NCBI GenBank assembly: GCA_002077045.2
Contig: KZ111143.1
Coordinates: 1,669,873 to 1,733,872 of the forward strand
Source of the DNA: Rachicladosporium sp. CCFEE 5018
Taxonomy: Eukaryota > Ascomycota > Dothideomycetes > Cladosporiales > Cladosporiaceae
Reading direction: 5' to 3'
Length of the DNA stretch: 64,000 nt
Made by a program: the position numbers and the translations under genes. Under the pieces are notes generated by a model that saw only the letters and a program-made list of their open reading frames with translations, had not been told where the DNA came from and did not search any database. Each line of letters begins with the position of its first letter. Within the stretch, counting starts at the first letter, position 1. Shown here one piece after another: positions 10,564-20,657 of this stretch.

Positions 10564-10848
10564 GCAATCAATGAAGAACTCGAGGCAGCATTGTAGTTGC
10601 TCTTAGACAAAAGTATTCAGCAGCCTTTTCTTAGATATCTGCGTGAGGTAGAAGCTTGTTCAGGGAATGCCGCAACATAGCACGTCAATTTGAGCATACT
10701 GAAGCGCATCGTTGGTCTGACGGAACGTGCAAGTGTAGGATGTGATTATACGCCAGTTTCCAGACACGAACCTCTTCAGATCCAGTACAGCATGTGTACT
10801 CGCGTACCTCTGCGTGCCGTCAAGCGCGAGCAGCGCGTGTACGAGATA

Positions 10849-11259
10849 CTACTCCGATTTCCCACTGTCTCTCACATACCGGGCCCATCGCGTATGTATA
10901 GATGAACGACTACGATTGCCGAACGCAGCCACAATCGCCGCGTTGTTCAGACCTTGGCTCTTCAACTCCAATAGCCGCGCATCCTCTGCTGGTGTCCAGC
11001 GAGTCGGTTGCGCGTGCAGTGTGGCCGCATCGAGATATGCAGGGACGCCTCCGTCGCCAACACTTTCATCGGCAGTCTGCTGTTCGTCCTGTGGAGGCTT
11101 CTGCATTGCGACAAGGCGATCTATCTTCGTGCGCACGGCAGAGGCCGATCTGCCAAGCTGTCTGCTAATGTCGTGAGGCTTGACACCATTCCTGTGCGCT
11201 TGTAGTAGGCGAGTCTCGTCTTCGGTGGTCCATCTGGAAGGCAACCGAAGCCAAGGCAA
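10849..11259 (-). pseudogene. SANT/Myb unit 5, last two repeats, copy A
   Basis: 136-aa continuation of unit 5 in the same frame, after the A-specific TAG. Repeats 5.4 (SRWTTEDETR) and 5.5 (TRWTPAEDAR) are complete and the frame ends at a natural-looking stop. In B the same sequence is joined to the rest of unit 5. Confidence 0.45.
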
Positions 11260-11268
11260 CTCCCTAAT

Positions 11269-12534
11269 CTATGTCTGGATACCTATAAGACTACGGTCAG
11301 GAAACGCTACGCAAAGACTCATCAGGGTCAATCCTGTTCCACGAAGCTCGTGAAGCAGATTGATTTCACTCTCGATCCATGGCTTCCGTGGAGATCGAAC
11401 AAATTTTGGTTCTGCAGTATCCGCCTGCGAAGACCTGCTCGCTTCTACTCTGAGGGCAGCCTGTCTGAAACGCAATGCTGAGAGAGTGCGCCGGGGAAAC
11501 TGAGCGACTACACTATCCAATGTCTGCGAGTCCTGCATCATGCGCCAGAGCTTCCGATCTTCTTGCGACGTCCAGCTCTGCCGCGACGAAGGACCACCGC
11601 TCGCAGGGTGCTTGTACAAATGCCCCTTAAGTAAGATGTGTTTGCGCGCTTGGCATGCGCCGCTGGAGCGCTGCAATCTGCGAGCAATATCGGACGCTCT
11701 TCTTTGGCGACTGTAAAGTGTCAACATCAAAGAATCCTCTTCAGGAGACCAAATTCGGCGACGTTCAGGGGCAACGCGGGGCAGCACTTGCGATGTGCTA
11801 CCCGATGTTCCTTCCACGGACGTTACATATCTGCGACGCGAGATCGTCCATGGCGCGGGAGTGCATCGGACTGGTGCAAAGGCTCGTACGTCACGGTCAA
11901 TTGACGTCGAAATGCCGCGCAGTAGCGCGATGTGTGCCACAGCAAGGGTGTAGAATGTACTTCTGTCTGCGGGGATACCCCCACTGGTTTGCGACACGCT
12001 GTCTGCGTGCTTCATGTCATCGCTTCCGATGCGAAGAGGAGGGTGTGCTGCTTTTGCAGCTAGGCCTACTTTGCTTGCACCACAACAAGAGTCATTGCTA
12101 CGGGCCAATCCTTCGGATGCCTGCAGTCTCCTCGATCGTCCCTCGACCACCGAAGGAGTCCTGGAACGGAGAGGATCCGCGATCATGAGGTCGCTCTGAT
12201 CAGCAGCTTTACGCTCGAGCAGCGTGGTGTCTTCTTCGAAAGACCCGACTGGGCTCCGACGGCCCCGACGGCGAGCGAGATCTGTAAGTCTAACGTTGCT
12301 CGACGCAGCGTTGAGGTACGTTTCAAGTTCATCGTCTTTCGCAGGGCTGTCCATGAGGTTCTGTGACACTTCAGATACCTCGCAACGCAGACCATGGAAG
12401 TGTGCTTGACACTTGACGGCGGATATCGTCCTCCCAAGCTGCCGAGCTATGTCCTGATAGCTTTCTCCAGCCTCTTGCATTCGATGCAGTGCAGTTCTGT
12501 CGTCGCTACTCCACAGAGAAGCCCGAGCTTTCAT
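11269..12534 (-). CDS. SANT/Myb units 4 (end) and 5 (first part), copy A
   Basis: 421-aa frame starting inside unit 4 after the shared frameshift. It holds 4.4 (SLWSSDDRTA), a long linker ending RRRYVTSVEG, then 5.1 (RIWSPEEDSL), 5.2 (RQSWTSQEDR) and 5.3 (RKPWIESEIN). It stops at TAG inside helix 3 of 5.3, where B reads SKIRELPW without interruption. Confidence 0.45.
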   Translation of the reverse strand: MKARASLWSSDDRTALHRMQEAGESYQDIARQLGRTISAVKCQAHFHGLRCEVSEVSQNLMDSPAKDDELETYLNAASSNVRLTDLARRRGRRSPVGSFEEDTTLLERKAADQSDLMIADPLRSRTPSVVEGRSRRLQASEGLARSNDSCCGASKVGLAAKAAHPPLRIGSDDMKHADSVSQTSGGIPADRSTFYTLAVAHIALLRGISTSIDRDVRAFAPVRCTPAPWTISRRRYVTSVEGTSGSTSQVLPRVAPERRRIWSPEEDSLMLTLYSRQRRASDIARRLQRSSGACQARKHILLKGHLYKHPASGGPSSRQSWTSQEDRKLWRMMQDSQTLDSVVAQFPRRTLSALRFRQAALRVEASRSSQADTAEPKFVRSPRKPWIESEINLLHELRGTGLTLMSLCVAFPDRSLIGIQT

Positions 12535-14012
12535 GCGAGGTAGGCGCGATATCTTCCTTTTAATACTCGCGACGCTCCTGTCTGGGATGCGGCGTAGATC
12601 CTGAGCGTGTCCGTGCCCTCCCCTCGGAGCCTGTAAAGCAGGTTTACCTCGTCAAGAGTCCACAGCCGCCGAACGAACCGATGACCTTCATATCTTGTGG
12701 CGGCTACGGAGGGTGACCTCTTCAGTTGTACTTTCGCGGAGATGACCTTTCCACGCACACTGTCTACAGATCGCTGCGGAAATGCCGCAACAATATCTCC
12801 CAAGGGTCGCGACTCCTCCACCATTCGGCACAGCTTCAGATCATCTTCGAAATACCACGGTCCTGCTAATAATGGTTCGAGTCGACTTAGCTTTCGCTCA
12901 ACGGAGTACCTGAATACAAGCCCGCGTGAATGAACTCTGCATGTCTCGGCCGATCGCCCCATATGCTGTGCAATTTCACGTCCGGTCCACCCTCGACTGT
13001 ATAACGTCAACAGTGTGCGGTCCGCCTCTGGTGACCACGGCTTTCCATGTCTCGCAGCATTCGCAGGCTGTACATTGGTGACGACAGCTGACGACGACTC
13101 CACCACGCCTGAAGATGACGCATAGCCACGGCGGCCTATCGTGAGAGCGCCGGCGGTGCCTCGTGGTTGCCATCGCCGCTGTAGGGTGGTCTGGGGCCAG
13201 TCCGACTGGCGGAGTGACAAATCACCATGGGTCGAAATCGCCAGTGTCGTGTACACACGCTTGTGCACGGCAACACTCACAGCTACACCGGGTACTGTTC
13301 CTGTACATGCGATGACTTGCGAAGCGTTAACAAGATCTCCGGTGCCAGCCGTCGTGTTCTGACCTGCGGCATTGCGTTCTTGAGGCCTCTCAGCGGCTCT
13401 CTGCAACACGCCTGACTGTCTGAGTCGATGTACGCGTTCGTGGATCGCACGTACGGTCCTCCTTTGGAGCAAGGCGGTCATTTGAGAGGCGCCCACGCCA
13501 GCTGCCACGTATTCTAGCAGCTGTGTATCTTCATGTGCACGCCAGCTCTTCGCTGTGATCTCTGCGAGAGCGGTCGAAATGCGCCTCGCGTAATGCCTCA
13601 CAGCTATCGCAGTCTTGCCCATGGCTTTCGCAATATCATGTCGGGAGCGTCTCTCTGTACACAGCCTGCGCAGCATCGCGTCCTCCTGCTCTGTCCACTT
13701 GTCGCTTTCTGTGGGTATGTTGTGGCCACGCGCTCGTAACGCCGCTATCTTGTCCTTGATGGAAGATATCGAACGCTCCGGGAAGGCCTCATAGATTTCA
13801 GTCCAAGTTTTGCAGGTCTCGCCAAGGGAAAGGAATCGTTCGACCTCGTGTGTTTTCCATACATTTTGGCTTCGCGAAGAGAACGGAGGATCCATCAACT
13901 CAACACCAAGGAGGAGTGCTCTCGCCCGTGCTGCGCGCTGTTGAACTTCCTTGGCCCTCAGTTGATACATATTGCGAGACGGAATGGCTTCGGTGATGTC
14001 GCGCCACGTCAT
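12531..14012 (-). CDS. SANT/Myb units 3 (remainder) and 4 (first part), copy A
   Basis: 493-aa frame, in phase with the preceding fragment. It holds the rest of repeat 3.2, then 3.3 (NVWKTHEVER), 3.4 (DKWTEQEDAM) and 3.5 (KSWRAHEDTQ), the linker with RGYASSS, and 4.1 (KPWSPEADRT), 4.2 (GPWYFEDDLK) and the front of 4.3 (RRLWTLDEVN). Near 12585 the frame slips: the expected IPDRSVASIK is present in the next frame. The same slip exists in copy B. Confidence 0.45.
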   Translation of the reverse strand: MTWRDITEAIPSRNMYQLRAKEVQQRAARARALLLGVELMDPPFSSRSQNVWKTHEVERFLSLGETCKTWTEIYEAFPERSISSIKDKIAALRARGHNIPTESDKWTEQEDAMLRRLCTERRSRHDIAKAMGKTAIAVRHYARRISTALAEITAKSWRAHEDTQLLEYVAAGVGASQMTALLQRRTVRAIHERVHRLRQSGVLQRAAERPQERNAAGQNTTAGTGDLVNASQVIACTGTVPGVAVSVAVHKRVYTTLAISTHGDLSLRQSDWPQTTLQRRWQPRGTAGALTIGRRGYASSSGVVESSSAVVTNVQPANAARHGKPWSPEADRTLLTLYSRGWTGREIAQHMGRSAETCRVHSRGLVFRYSVERKLSRLEPLLAGPWYFEDDLKLCRMVEESRPLGDIVAAFPQRSVDSVRGKVISAKVQLKRSPSVAATRYEGHRFVRRLWTLDEVNLLYRLRGEGTDTLRIYAASQTGASRVLKGRYRAYLA

Positions 14013-14018
14013 GCCTGC

Positions 14019-14495
14019 TTAGCGCATGTTCCATAGTACTGTTTCCTCGTCGCGGGTCCATAGCGCGAAAGGTCTGCCAGATTTTGCTACGTCAACTAAA
14101 CAATCCTTTCCCGCACTCGATTTGTTCCACATACTCTCAACCGAGTGCATCGTGCGGTTCGGTGCCATGGCCACCTCAATAAAACACTCATCTCTAGTGA
14201 TGCCCTTGTCGGCACGTTGCGCCATGGCTGTGAAGACTTCGTCGCGCTCTCGAGCGCTCCATGAGTTCTTCTTGGGCTCTCCGGATCGTCCACCTTGATC
14301 TTTCGATCGAGTCTCCTGTTGCGAGACTGGTGCATCCATATGATTAGAGCCTGGAGCATTGTGCACGCCTCGTCCCCCATCGGGGACTGTGGACTGAAGG
14401 AGAATGGGGCGTTTATGATGAGCGGCGTCTGCAGGTGGCCTCTTGTAATCGCTGGAGTTCGCACGGGTGCTCAGTGACCGTCTCTGCTGGTCCAA
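14019..14495 (-). pseudogene. SANT/Myb unit 3, 5' part (linker and first repeats), copy A
   Basis: 158-aa fragment holding the RSLSTR linker, repeat 3.1 (NSWSARERDE) and the start of repeat 3.2 (FALWTRDEETV). It terminates at a TAA where B has AAA (Lys), in the middle of a repeat, so this is a nonsense change private to A. Confidence 0.45.
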
Positions 14496-15571
14496 GGTCG
14501 AGTGATACGGCTTTGTGCGCCAGGAGATACACGTCGGTCTGGATCCCTAAGCAGCTGGCCGCAACAGGAGCTACCGCGTGTGGGAGAGACGTTTGTCGAG
14601 TAAGATCGATCTCCCGCGTTCACGCTCCGGTGAGTGAGTGGGACAATATGGGAAAGCGTGGGACTCTGCGCCGGTGGCGATGAAGGAGATGGGCTGCTCA
14701 CGGGAAGGGCAGTCGACCCGGATGCGTACGCAGCTGCGGCTCTTCTGCGGGCATTACGGAGTAGCTGATGGCGTTTCCGCACCGCGTGTTTGGTCCGCCC
14801 TGTGAGTAGGGTAGTAACTGTCTCGGTGCTGCAGCCGGCTCCTCTCTTCGCGAGTGGGAGCTCATCCTCTACTGCACTCCACCGGTAGAAAGGTAGATCG
14901 CGATGGGGAGGCCGGACATCAAACACGTGCCGAATAGAAGACTTGGTCCGGCCCACGGCCTTCGCAATGTCGGAGACGGAGCATTGAGCCGCGTGCATGC
15001 GAAGCACTTCGTCGAGATCATCTGAGCACCAACATTTGGGATCCAGAGAGAAGACATGTCCTTCTTGTCGGAGCAATGAAACCTTGCTTTTCAAGGCCGC
15101 AATCGAACGACCAGGGAACGCCGCTGCAAGTCCGCTCCAGCTCTTGTGCTGTTGACAGAGACTAAGCAGGGAGTCCACCTCTTCTTGCGTCCAGCTTGAA
15201 CGCTTTTCAGTCGGACGAGATGAAGGTAGCTTGAATAGCACACCACGCTGAACGTTCTGTCGATGAATCGCGAGAAGTCTTGTGTAGAGACTTTTCATAC
15301 GCCCTACCGTACTCGTCGGGTACGCAACATTGATCTCATCCCAAGTCCTGCCTGCCCTGCGCATTCTCCACAGAAGTATTTCCTCATCACGGGTCCATTG
15401 CCGACCATTTCCTTGCTCCGCCGTACGAGTTGGAGAGCTGCGCTCAGATCTAGCTCGCTTGAACTCAGGGACAACCGCATGGAAAGAGCGGTCCAAGACC
15501 GATGCGACACCTATGATGATGGCTTTGTTCGTCAGACCCTTGACGGCTCCTTCCTCCAGGGCTTGGGCCAA
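14471..15571 (-). CDS. SANT/Myb unit 2 (five repeats), copy A
   Basis: 366-aa open frame in the same frame as unit 1, separated from it by one TGA. Repeats begin at SPQDREVLAQ (its leading Trp replaced by the stop), RQWTRDEEIL, RSSWTQEEVD, KCWCSDDLDE and FYRWSAVEDE. The frame ends soon after the linker RSYSTN because A has lost one base near 14545 relative to B. The Met at 15571 is the first available and is probably not a natural start. Confidence 0.45.
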   Translation of the reverse strand: MAQALEEGAVKGLTNKAIIIGVASVLDRSFHAVVPEFKRARSERSSPTRTAEQGNGRQWTRDEEILLWRMRRAGRTWDEINVAYPTSTVGRMKSLYTRLLAIHRQNVQRGVLFKLPSSRPTEKRSSWTQEEVDSLLSLCQQHKSWSGLAAAFPGRSIAALKSKVSLLRQEGHVFSLDPKCWCSDDLDEVLRMHAAQCSVSDIAKAVGRTKSSIRHVFDVRPPHRDLPFYRWSAVEDELPLAKRGAGCSTETVTTLLTGRTKHAVRKRHQLLRNARRRAAAAYASGSTALPVSSPSPSSPPAQSPTLSHIVPLTHRSVNAGDRSYSTNVSPTRGSSCCGQLLRDPDRRVSPGAQSRITRPWTSRDGH

Positions 15572-15592
15572 AACCTCGCGATCTTGAGGCGA

Positions 15593-16801
15593 TCACGCTC
15601 TAGTCTTCGGTGTTGTCGTACCTGCACCGCGAGGGTGCAAGCTGCTCCTCATTCTCATACTGGATGCCACTTGCCTTGGACCTCGAGAACCCCGCTTGCG
15701 TACGGACGAGCTGTGTTTGCGTAGACTCACGAGGATGTGCTCGATGTAGGTTCTGTGGCTCAACACCGGATGAAATGCTGCTCGTACCGACGGTGCAGCA
15801 GAGTGGAGGCGACGCCGCTGAGTCTGATTCGCCCTTGCGAACGTGGAGTGACTCGCCTGATCAGGATGTGACCGTGACTGTGACGTTGCCGGTGATGAGC
15901 CTCGTGTTGGCACAATTTCAGAGACTAGCCTTTGAGCACTTGAGTGAAACCCCCGTGTGTGCCTTACAGAAGGTGGTGCATCCGGACCACGCGGCATGAC
16001 ACGTCGCCACTGATGGTCAACTCCCACCTTAGTGACCATGCCCAGCTCATCGGCGATCCGAGCAGACGTCCAGCCCTGATGCTTAAGTTCGCGCAGCCTA
16101 CATACACGCTCATCAGACCATAAGAATTGATTCTGGGCAGGTTGAGGCGCAAGGCCTACCTTCCGGCACATCGCAGCATACTTAGTTGACAGCGCTGACA
16201 CGGTGCGGTTCGGAAACATGCTGAGAAGGTGATTCATACTTGCTCCTCCATGACGAGTAGCGAACAATCGCGTCGCCTCATCAGTCGTCCAGGATCGAGT
16301 ATCGCTGGCGGACTCTGAGGAAATTGCCGCAGAAGCACCGGAAGGAGTGTATCTCGTGAAGTCGTACTGACGCCTTACGGCTGACGATGTCCGATGAGGA
16401 AAGTGCTTGCAAATCTCGATCCAGGACTGACCGGCAGCGCGCAGGTCTTGAAGTAAGTTGCGTTCCTCTGTCGACCAAGGTTGGCGTGTTGCAGGACCGG
16501 GAACGATGTCGTGGGCCTGCTCCTGGATATACAGCTTTGCCAGACGAAAGTGCTGTCTCGTGCTGTTTGGTGGTCGTTGAAGGGCTGCATCAATCTGCGG
16601 CCATTTCCAACCGCGATCGCGCAGGTTGAGAATTTGGAGGTCTTCCTCAGGCGTATACCTCCGGATAGTCCTGGAAACAGGTCGCAGCGCATCTGACTCG
16701 TCATGATCGGACGCGATCGTCGATACCGCCGTCCTCGTCGTGCCAAAAATGCTGAACGCCTGGCGCGCAGTGCTGCGGGACAGCGCAGAACGGCAAAGCA
16801 T
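15593..16801 (-). CDS. SANT/Myb unit 1 (four repeats, mitochondrial-type N terminus), copy A
   Basis: Open frame of 402 aa. An Arg/Ser/Ala-rich N terminus without acidic residues (MLCRSALSRSTARQAF) suggests mitochondrial import. Four SANT-like repeats follow, starting at RRYTPEEDLQ, RQPWSTEERN, RSWTTDEATR and FLWSDERVCR. The tail holds the RGFHSSAQ linker and basic low-complexity sequence. The frame ends at a TGA (15593-15595) at the place where the next repeat should have its first Trp; the same frame then continues into unit 2. Copy B has an equally long, nearly identical frame (40960-42168), making this the best-preserved unit. The DNA or protein target is unknown. Confidence 0.55.
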   Translation of the reverse strand: MLCRSALSRSTARQAFSIFGTTRTAVSTIASDHDESDALRPVSRTIRRYTPEEDLQILNLRDRGWKWPQIDAALQRPPNSTRQHFRLAKLYIQEQAHDIVPGPATRQPWSTEERNLLQDLRAAGQSWIEICKHFPHRTSSAVRRQYDFTRYTPSGASAAISSESASDTRSWTTDEATRLFATRHGGASMNHLLSMFPNRTVSALSTKYAAMCRKVGLAPQPAQNQFLWSDERVCRLRELKHQGWTSARIADELGMVTKVGVDHQWRRVMPRGPDAPPSVRHTRGFHSSAQRLVSEIVPTRGSSPATSQSRSHPDQASHSTFARANQTQRRRLHSAAPSVRAAFHPVLSHRTYIEHILVSLRKHSSSVRKRGSRGPRQVASSMRMRSSLHPRGAGTTTPKTRA

Positions 16802-17610
16802 CCCTGAGCAATAGCATGCTGAGTCTCGTCAAGGTCAACGGGAGAGATGCCACCCAAAGGCCCAAGACTACGCGAAGATTCACGTCCGCCGAGCGCTCGG
16901 CGCTGGCATGCAACGGTGCAAGGTCATACAGCGCGTATCAATTTACGCGATGAGTTGCTCTCCAAGGGAAGGGATGTGACAGGTCGCAACTGACTCGGGA
17001 GACTTCTGCGCCATGGATCTCCGCGGGCCGAGCCAGTGCATTGCCGCTAGCACTCTTCCTCCTCTATTCCACCCCGAGTCTTCGTCGTAGGATCTCATGA
17101 GAGCCACGTTATCGTTGCAACTTGCACGGCCCGAGTCTGTTCAAGATGAGAACGCGAGACCGCGAGTCTGACTTCACGCGCTGCATGGCGGTCTCTGCTA
17201 CGCGACGTTCGGACTCGGCGAAGGTTGCTACAGGTATCAAGATTGCTGCTCAAGGTCCGCTTCAAGATCGTGAATACCGGCCAGCGGAATGCCCGCGTTC
17301 ATTACATGTATGCTTCCTGCTCCGCTACTCCTGGTACAGCATCCGATCGCATGTCTGCAGACTCATCTTTACCATCTTGCGGACTATTGTCACCACGATG
17401 CAACGGCAAACTCGGCAGCGCTTGGCATTTAGCCGGTGCTGAAGAGGAGCATCTCTGGCTATGTTCATACTGCGGTATGCTCAGGCGCGTCATTTTGCAC
17501 AGGACGGCTGGTAGATGTCACTGCTGTAGGTATGGTCTTATACTCAAGCCTCGTCCTCACAAGGATTTTCCCTTCTTTCATTTCAGTGTCCTCCTCGGCT
17601 GTCATCGGTA
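16802..17610. other. Divergent spacer between SANT array and esterase
   Basis: About 800 bp. A Cys-rich plus-strand frame at 17308-17611 stays open in both copies, but I recognise no family and would not call it a gene. The last stretch should contain the esterase promoter. Confidence 0.35.
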
Positions 17611-20233
17611 ATGTCGGTCCTCGTCTCATGCCTTGCGCTTCTGCGGCTCGCAGCATACGCATCTGCAAGTCAAACTCCGTCTCCAGCAAAGCTTGGCGAT
17701 GTAAGCATTCTGGCTGCCGACGATCTGATCAGTACGTACCACGCTCTAGTCCCTACGGCCCAGTCTTGCTAATCTTCTATGCTCAGCCAACGATACAGCA
17801 ACAACAAGTGCAGCTCTACTGCTGCGCTCATCTTATGATTTGAGCTCCGCTCAAGGTGCTTGCCACGCCCTCGGAGAGTCTCTGTGGTCGCCGGGCAAAG
17901 CAGCATTCGACGAGGGATTGAACAGCTCCCTCTCGTACGAAGTCTACGCTGGTCGAGTAGCAGCTGGGCAGACTTTCTGGGTTGCTCAGGCAGGTCAGAA
18001 AGGACACTGGCGTAATCCGCATCATGGTCAGCAATGCCAGTCACTTCGCACGAACGGACAGTACTGTCCGGTTGACTGCAGGGCGAAGCTGCCTGTACTG
18101 TGTACGCAGACGGCACCAGCTTCCAACATCACGTATGCCGACACTGCAGCAACGTATCAAGTCGCTCAGAAGGTTGGCTCGCAGACTTTGATCGGGTTCC
18201 GTGACTTCTTGACTTTCAGATTTCTCGGCGTACGCTTTGCCAAGGAGCCTGAGCGGTTCACCTACTCCAGCGTGTTCGACACAGCTGTCGGTACCAACAG
18301 TGCGTTGACCTTTGCACCTGAGTGTCTGCAATCTCCCAACAATGGCAGCACCGACTGCTTGTTCTTGAACGTCTGGACCACTTCTCTACCTGGCGCAGCT
18401 GCACCAGCGAAGAAAGCTCTCAAGCCTGTCATGGTCTACATCTACGGCGGTGGCTTTGCCACGGGCAGTGCAAGCAACCCGACGAATGACGGAGGCAATC
18501 TTGCAGCACGCGGCGACGTCGTGGTTGTTGACATTGCGTATCGTCTGAGTACNNNNNNNNNNNNNNNNNNNNNNNNNNNNNNNNNNNNNNNNNNNNNNNN
18601 NNNNNNNNNNNNNNNNNNNNNNNNNNNNNNNNNNNNNNNNNNNNNNNNNNNNTTCCGTGACTTCTTGACTTTCAGATTTCTCGGCGTACGCTTTGCCAAG
18701 GAGCCTGAGCGGTTCACCTACTCCAGCGTGTTCGACACAGCTGTCGGTACCAACAGTGCGTTGACCTTTGCACCTGAGTGTCTGCAATCTCCCAACAATG
18801 GCAGCACCGACTGCTTGTTCTTGAACGTCTGGACCACTTCTCTACCTGGCGCAGCTGCACCAGCGAAGAAAGCTCTCAAGCCTGTCATGGTCTACATCTA
18901 CGGCGGTGGCTTTGCCACGGGCAGTGCAAGCAACCCGACGAATGACGGAGGCAATCTTGCAGCACGCGGCGACGTCGTGGTTGTTGACATTGCGTATCGT
19001 CTGAGTACCCTCGGCTTCCTTGCTCTCGGTGATGGTGTGCACAACGGCAATTACTGGCTATCGGACTGCATCGCTGGACTTCAATGGGTGCAGAAGTACG
19101 TCGAAGCCTTTGGAGGCGATCCCAATCAGGTCACGATCTTTGGCGAGTCCGCTGGTGCAGAGACAGTTCAAGCTCTCCTTGCGTCTTCCGAAGCTAAGGG
19201 TCTGTTCCATGGTGCGATCATGCAGAGCAACTACCGGCAACCATACATCCCGATCAGCACGTCTGTGAATCAGTCAACGAATGCCATACTAAAATTGACC
19301 GGATGCAATACTGCATCGAACCAGCTGGCGTGCCTGCAGGCTTACAACGCCTCTGCTCTCATTGATCTCAAGACAATCTCGAACGCCCCAGTGATCGATG
19401 GCAAATACCTCAAATCCTCCTACATCGACCTAAACTCCACCTCGACACTCAACTCCGTCCCCCTTCTCCTCGGCGTCAATCGCGACGAAGAAGGCGTCCA
19501 AGGCACAGTATACCCGACCACAAACCTCACAACAGGCATCACAGACGTTGCCCCCTCCGTTGGCATCCCCGCGCAAACCCTCCTCTCCTCGAACGCCTTC
19601 CCTCTCGGCGGCGGCAACGGCTGCGACGGCCAATTCTGCAGCTTCAACACCGCCACCAACGAGACCCTCCGCGTCTTCAACACCACGACCCGCATCCTTA
19701 CAGACGCCTCCTTCCACTGCTCAAACCAGTACACCGCCTACGCTGGCGTCAAGACCGGCGCGCTGCCGAATGTATGGTACTACGAATTCAATCGCACATA
19801 CCAAGATCCAGGCTACAACATGAACGGGATCTGCCTCCCTCCCGTCACTGCCACACACCCCTACGGCGACCCAGAGCTAGAGTACTTCAAATGCCACGCC
19901 GGCGATTTGAGCATCACTTTCGGCAACTGGGCGCGCGTCGGTTTCCCGGCTCGAGATGAGTTCGATAAGCCGTACACGCAGCTTGTGGTTGATTATTGGA
20001 CAGCTTTTGCGAGGAACTTGAACCCGAATCCGGACGTTGAGTATTTGAAGGCTAGGGGGTATTGGAGTACGTTGGGGCAGATGCAGAGGAGCGGACCGTG
20101 GGAGAAGCTGAACGCTGATAAGCCGGCTATGATGGAGTTGCAGTGGAACTCGAAGATGATGCCGTTCCCCGATGCGCAGCAGTGTGCTGTGTTGGGACAG
20201 GGGCTGGATGTATTGCTGGGAGCTTGCAGCTGA
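17611..20233 (+). CDS. Secreted type-B carboxylesterase, copy A (interrupted by an assembly gap)
   Basis: Alpha/beta-hydrolase of the cholinesterase/lipase family; it hydrolyses carboxylic esters, substrate unknown. Exon 1 (17611-17731) gives a signal peptide (MSVLVSCLALLRLAAYASA); exon 2 starts at 17787. An N-terminal Cys-rich region (about 50-135, ACHALGESLW ... LPVLCTQ) precedes the catalytic domain. Visible catalytic features are the oxyanion loop YIYGGGFATG, the nucleophile elbow GESAG (Ser about 343 by comparison with copy B), the acid region GVNRDEEG and the His region KCHAGD. Many N-x-S/T sites suggest glycosylation. A 100-N gap at 18553-18652 is followed by a repeat of 18197-18552 as 18653-19008. 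Collapsing it gives 703 aa; the uncollapsed frame is longer and wrong. Confidence 0.85.
18553..18652. other. 100-N assembly gap with duplicated flanks, inside the esterase
   Basis: The 356 bases 18197-18552 recur as 18653-19008, so this is an unmerged contig overlap. The repeat keeps the reading frame open and can mislead gene callers into an internal duplication. Copy B shows the uninterrupted sequence. Confidence 0.9.
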
Positions 20234-20657
20234 GCGCGCATAGAGTCACTTGCTTGCCTGACGATTGATGAACAGACAAGAAGGACATGGGCTAGACCCT
20301 AACTGTATATACCTTGGCTCTCACGAAAGCATCAGAACGTCTTATGCAAATTCCAATGGCACCATAATAGTGAGGATCAGGTTGATATATCGGCGAGAGT
20401 GACCGATATATCAGGAGGCTCCTGTCAAGCACTCTTCATGGGTATGAATGCTGCAGCGGAGGCGCTCCGGTATAGTCGTCAGTGACGCTAGCTTGTTTCC
20501 TGATTCAATTGACATGGCGGAAGTAGTGCGTAGAACCATGCCCACCGGTCGAAGACCACTGTTTCATACCATGCGACATGCTGTTCGTTCCGTCATGCAA
20601 ATTACGCTCCCGCCCTCGGGCGTTCTGTTCATCCGCCACATCCACCATGCAATGCAT
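20234..20657. other. Convergent spacer between esterase and DUF3292 gene
   Basis: Two 3' ends meet here. I see no exon. Copy B is more diverged and slightly longer in this stretch than in the flanking coding sequence, as expected for non-coding DNA. A short palindromic-looking pair, GATATATCGG and CCGATATATC, lies near 20382-20412. Confidence 0.45.

Larger units (their letters stand above)
10849..16801 (-). repeat. Array of ~23 SANT/Myb-like repeats in five units, copy A, disrupted
   Basis: Nearly 6 kb of minus strand reads as one degenerate multi-domain coding region. Each repeat is about 45-50 aa, with a leading W, an acidic first helix and a third helix of the form FPxRSxxSIKxK. By eye there are five units of 4, 5, 5, 4 and 5 repeats. 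Linkers between units carry presequence-like strings: RGFHSSAQ, RSYSTN plus RSLSTR, RGYASSS and RRYVTS. The first unit opens with MLCRSALSRSTARQAF, a good mitochondrial presequence. Disruptions in A are TGA at 15593-15595, a 1-base loss near 14545, TAA near 14016-14018, a frameshift near 12585 and TAG near 11266-11268. The first and fourth are shared with copy B. This is either an old tandem array of small genes or one giant gene, now decaying. Confidence 0.65.

Noticed and set aside
10849..16801. Transposon-encoded DNA-binding proteins
   Set aside because: SANT-like repeats can occur in transposon proteins, but I see no transposase, reverse transcriptase, terminal repeats or target-site duplications.
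17840..20233. Single 797-residue esterase frame reading through the Ns
   Set aside because: It contains the same 356-bp segment twice on either side of an assembly gap; copy B shows a normal ~700-aa protein.
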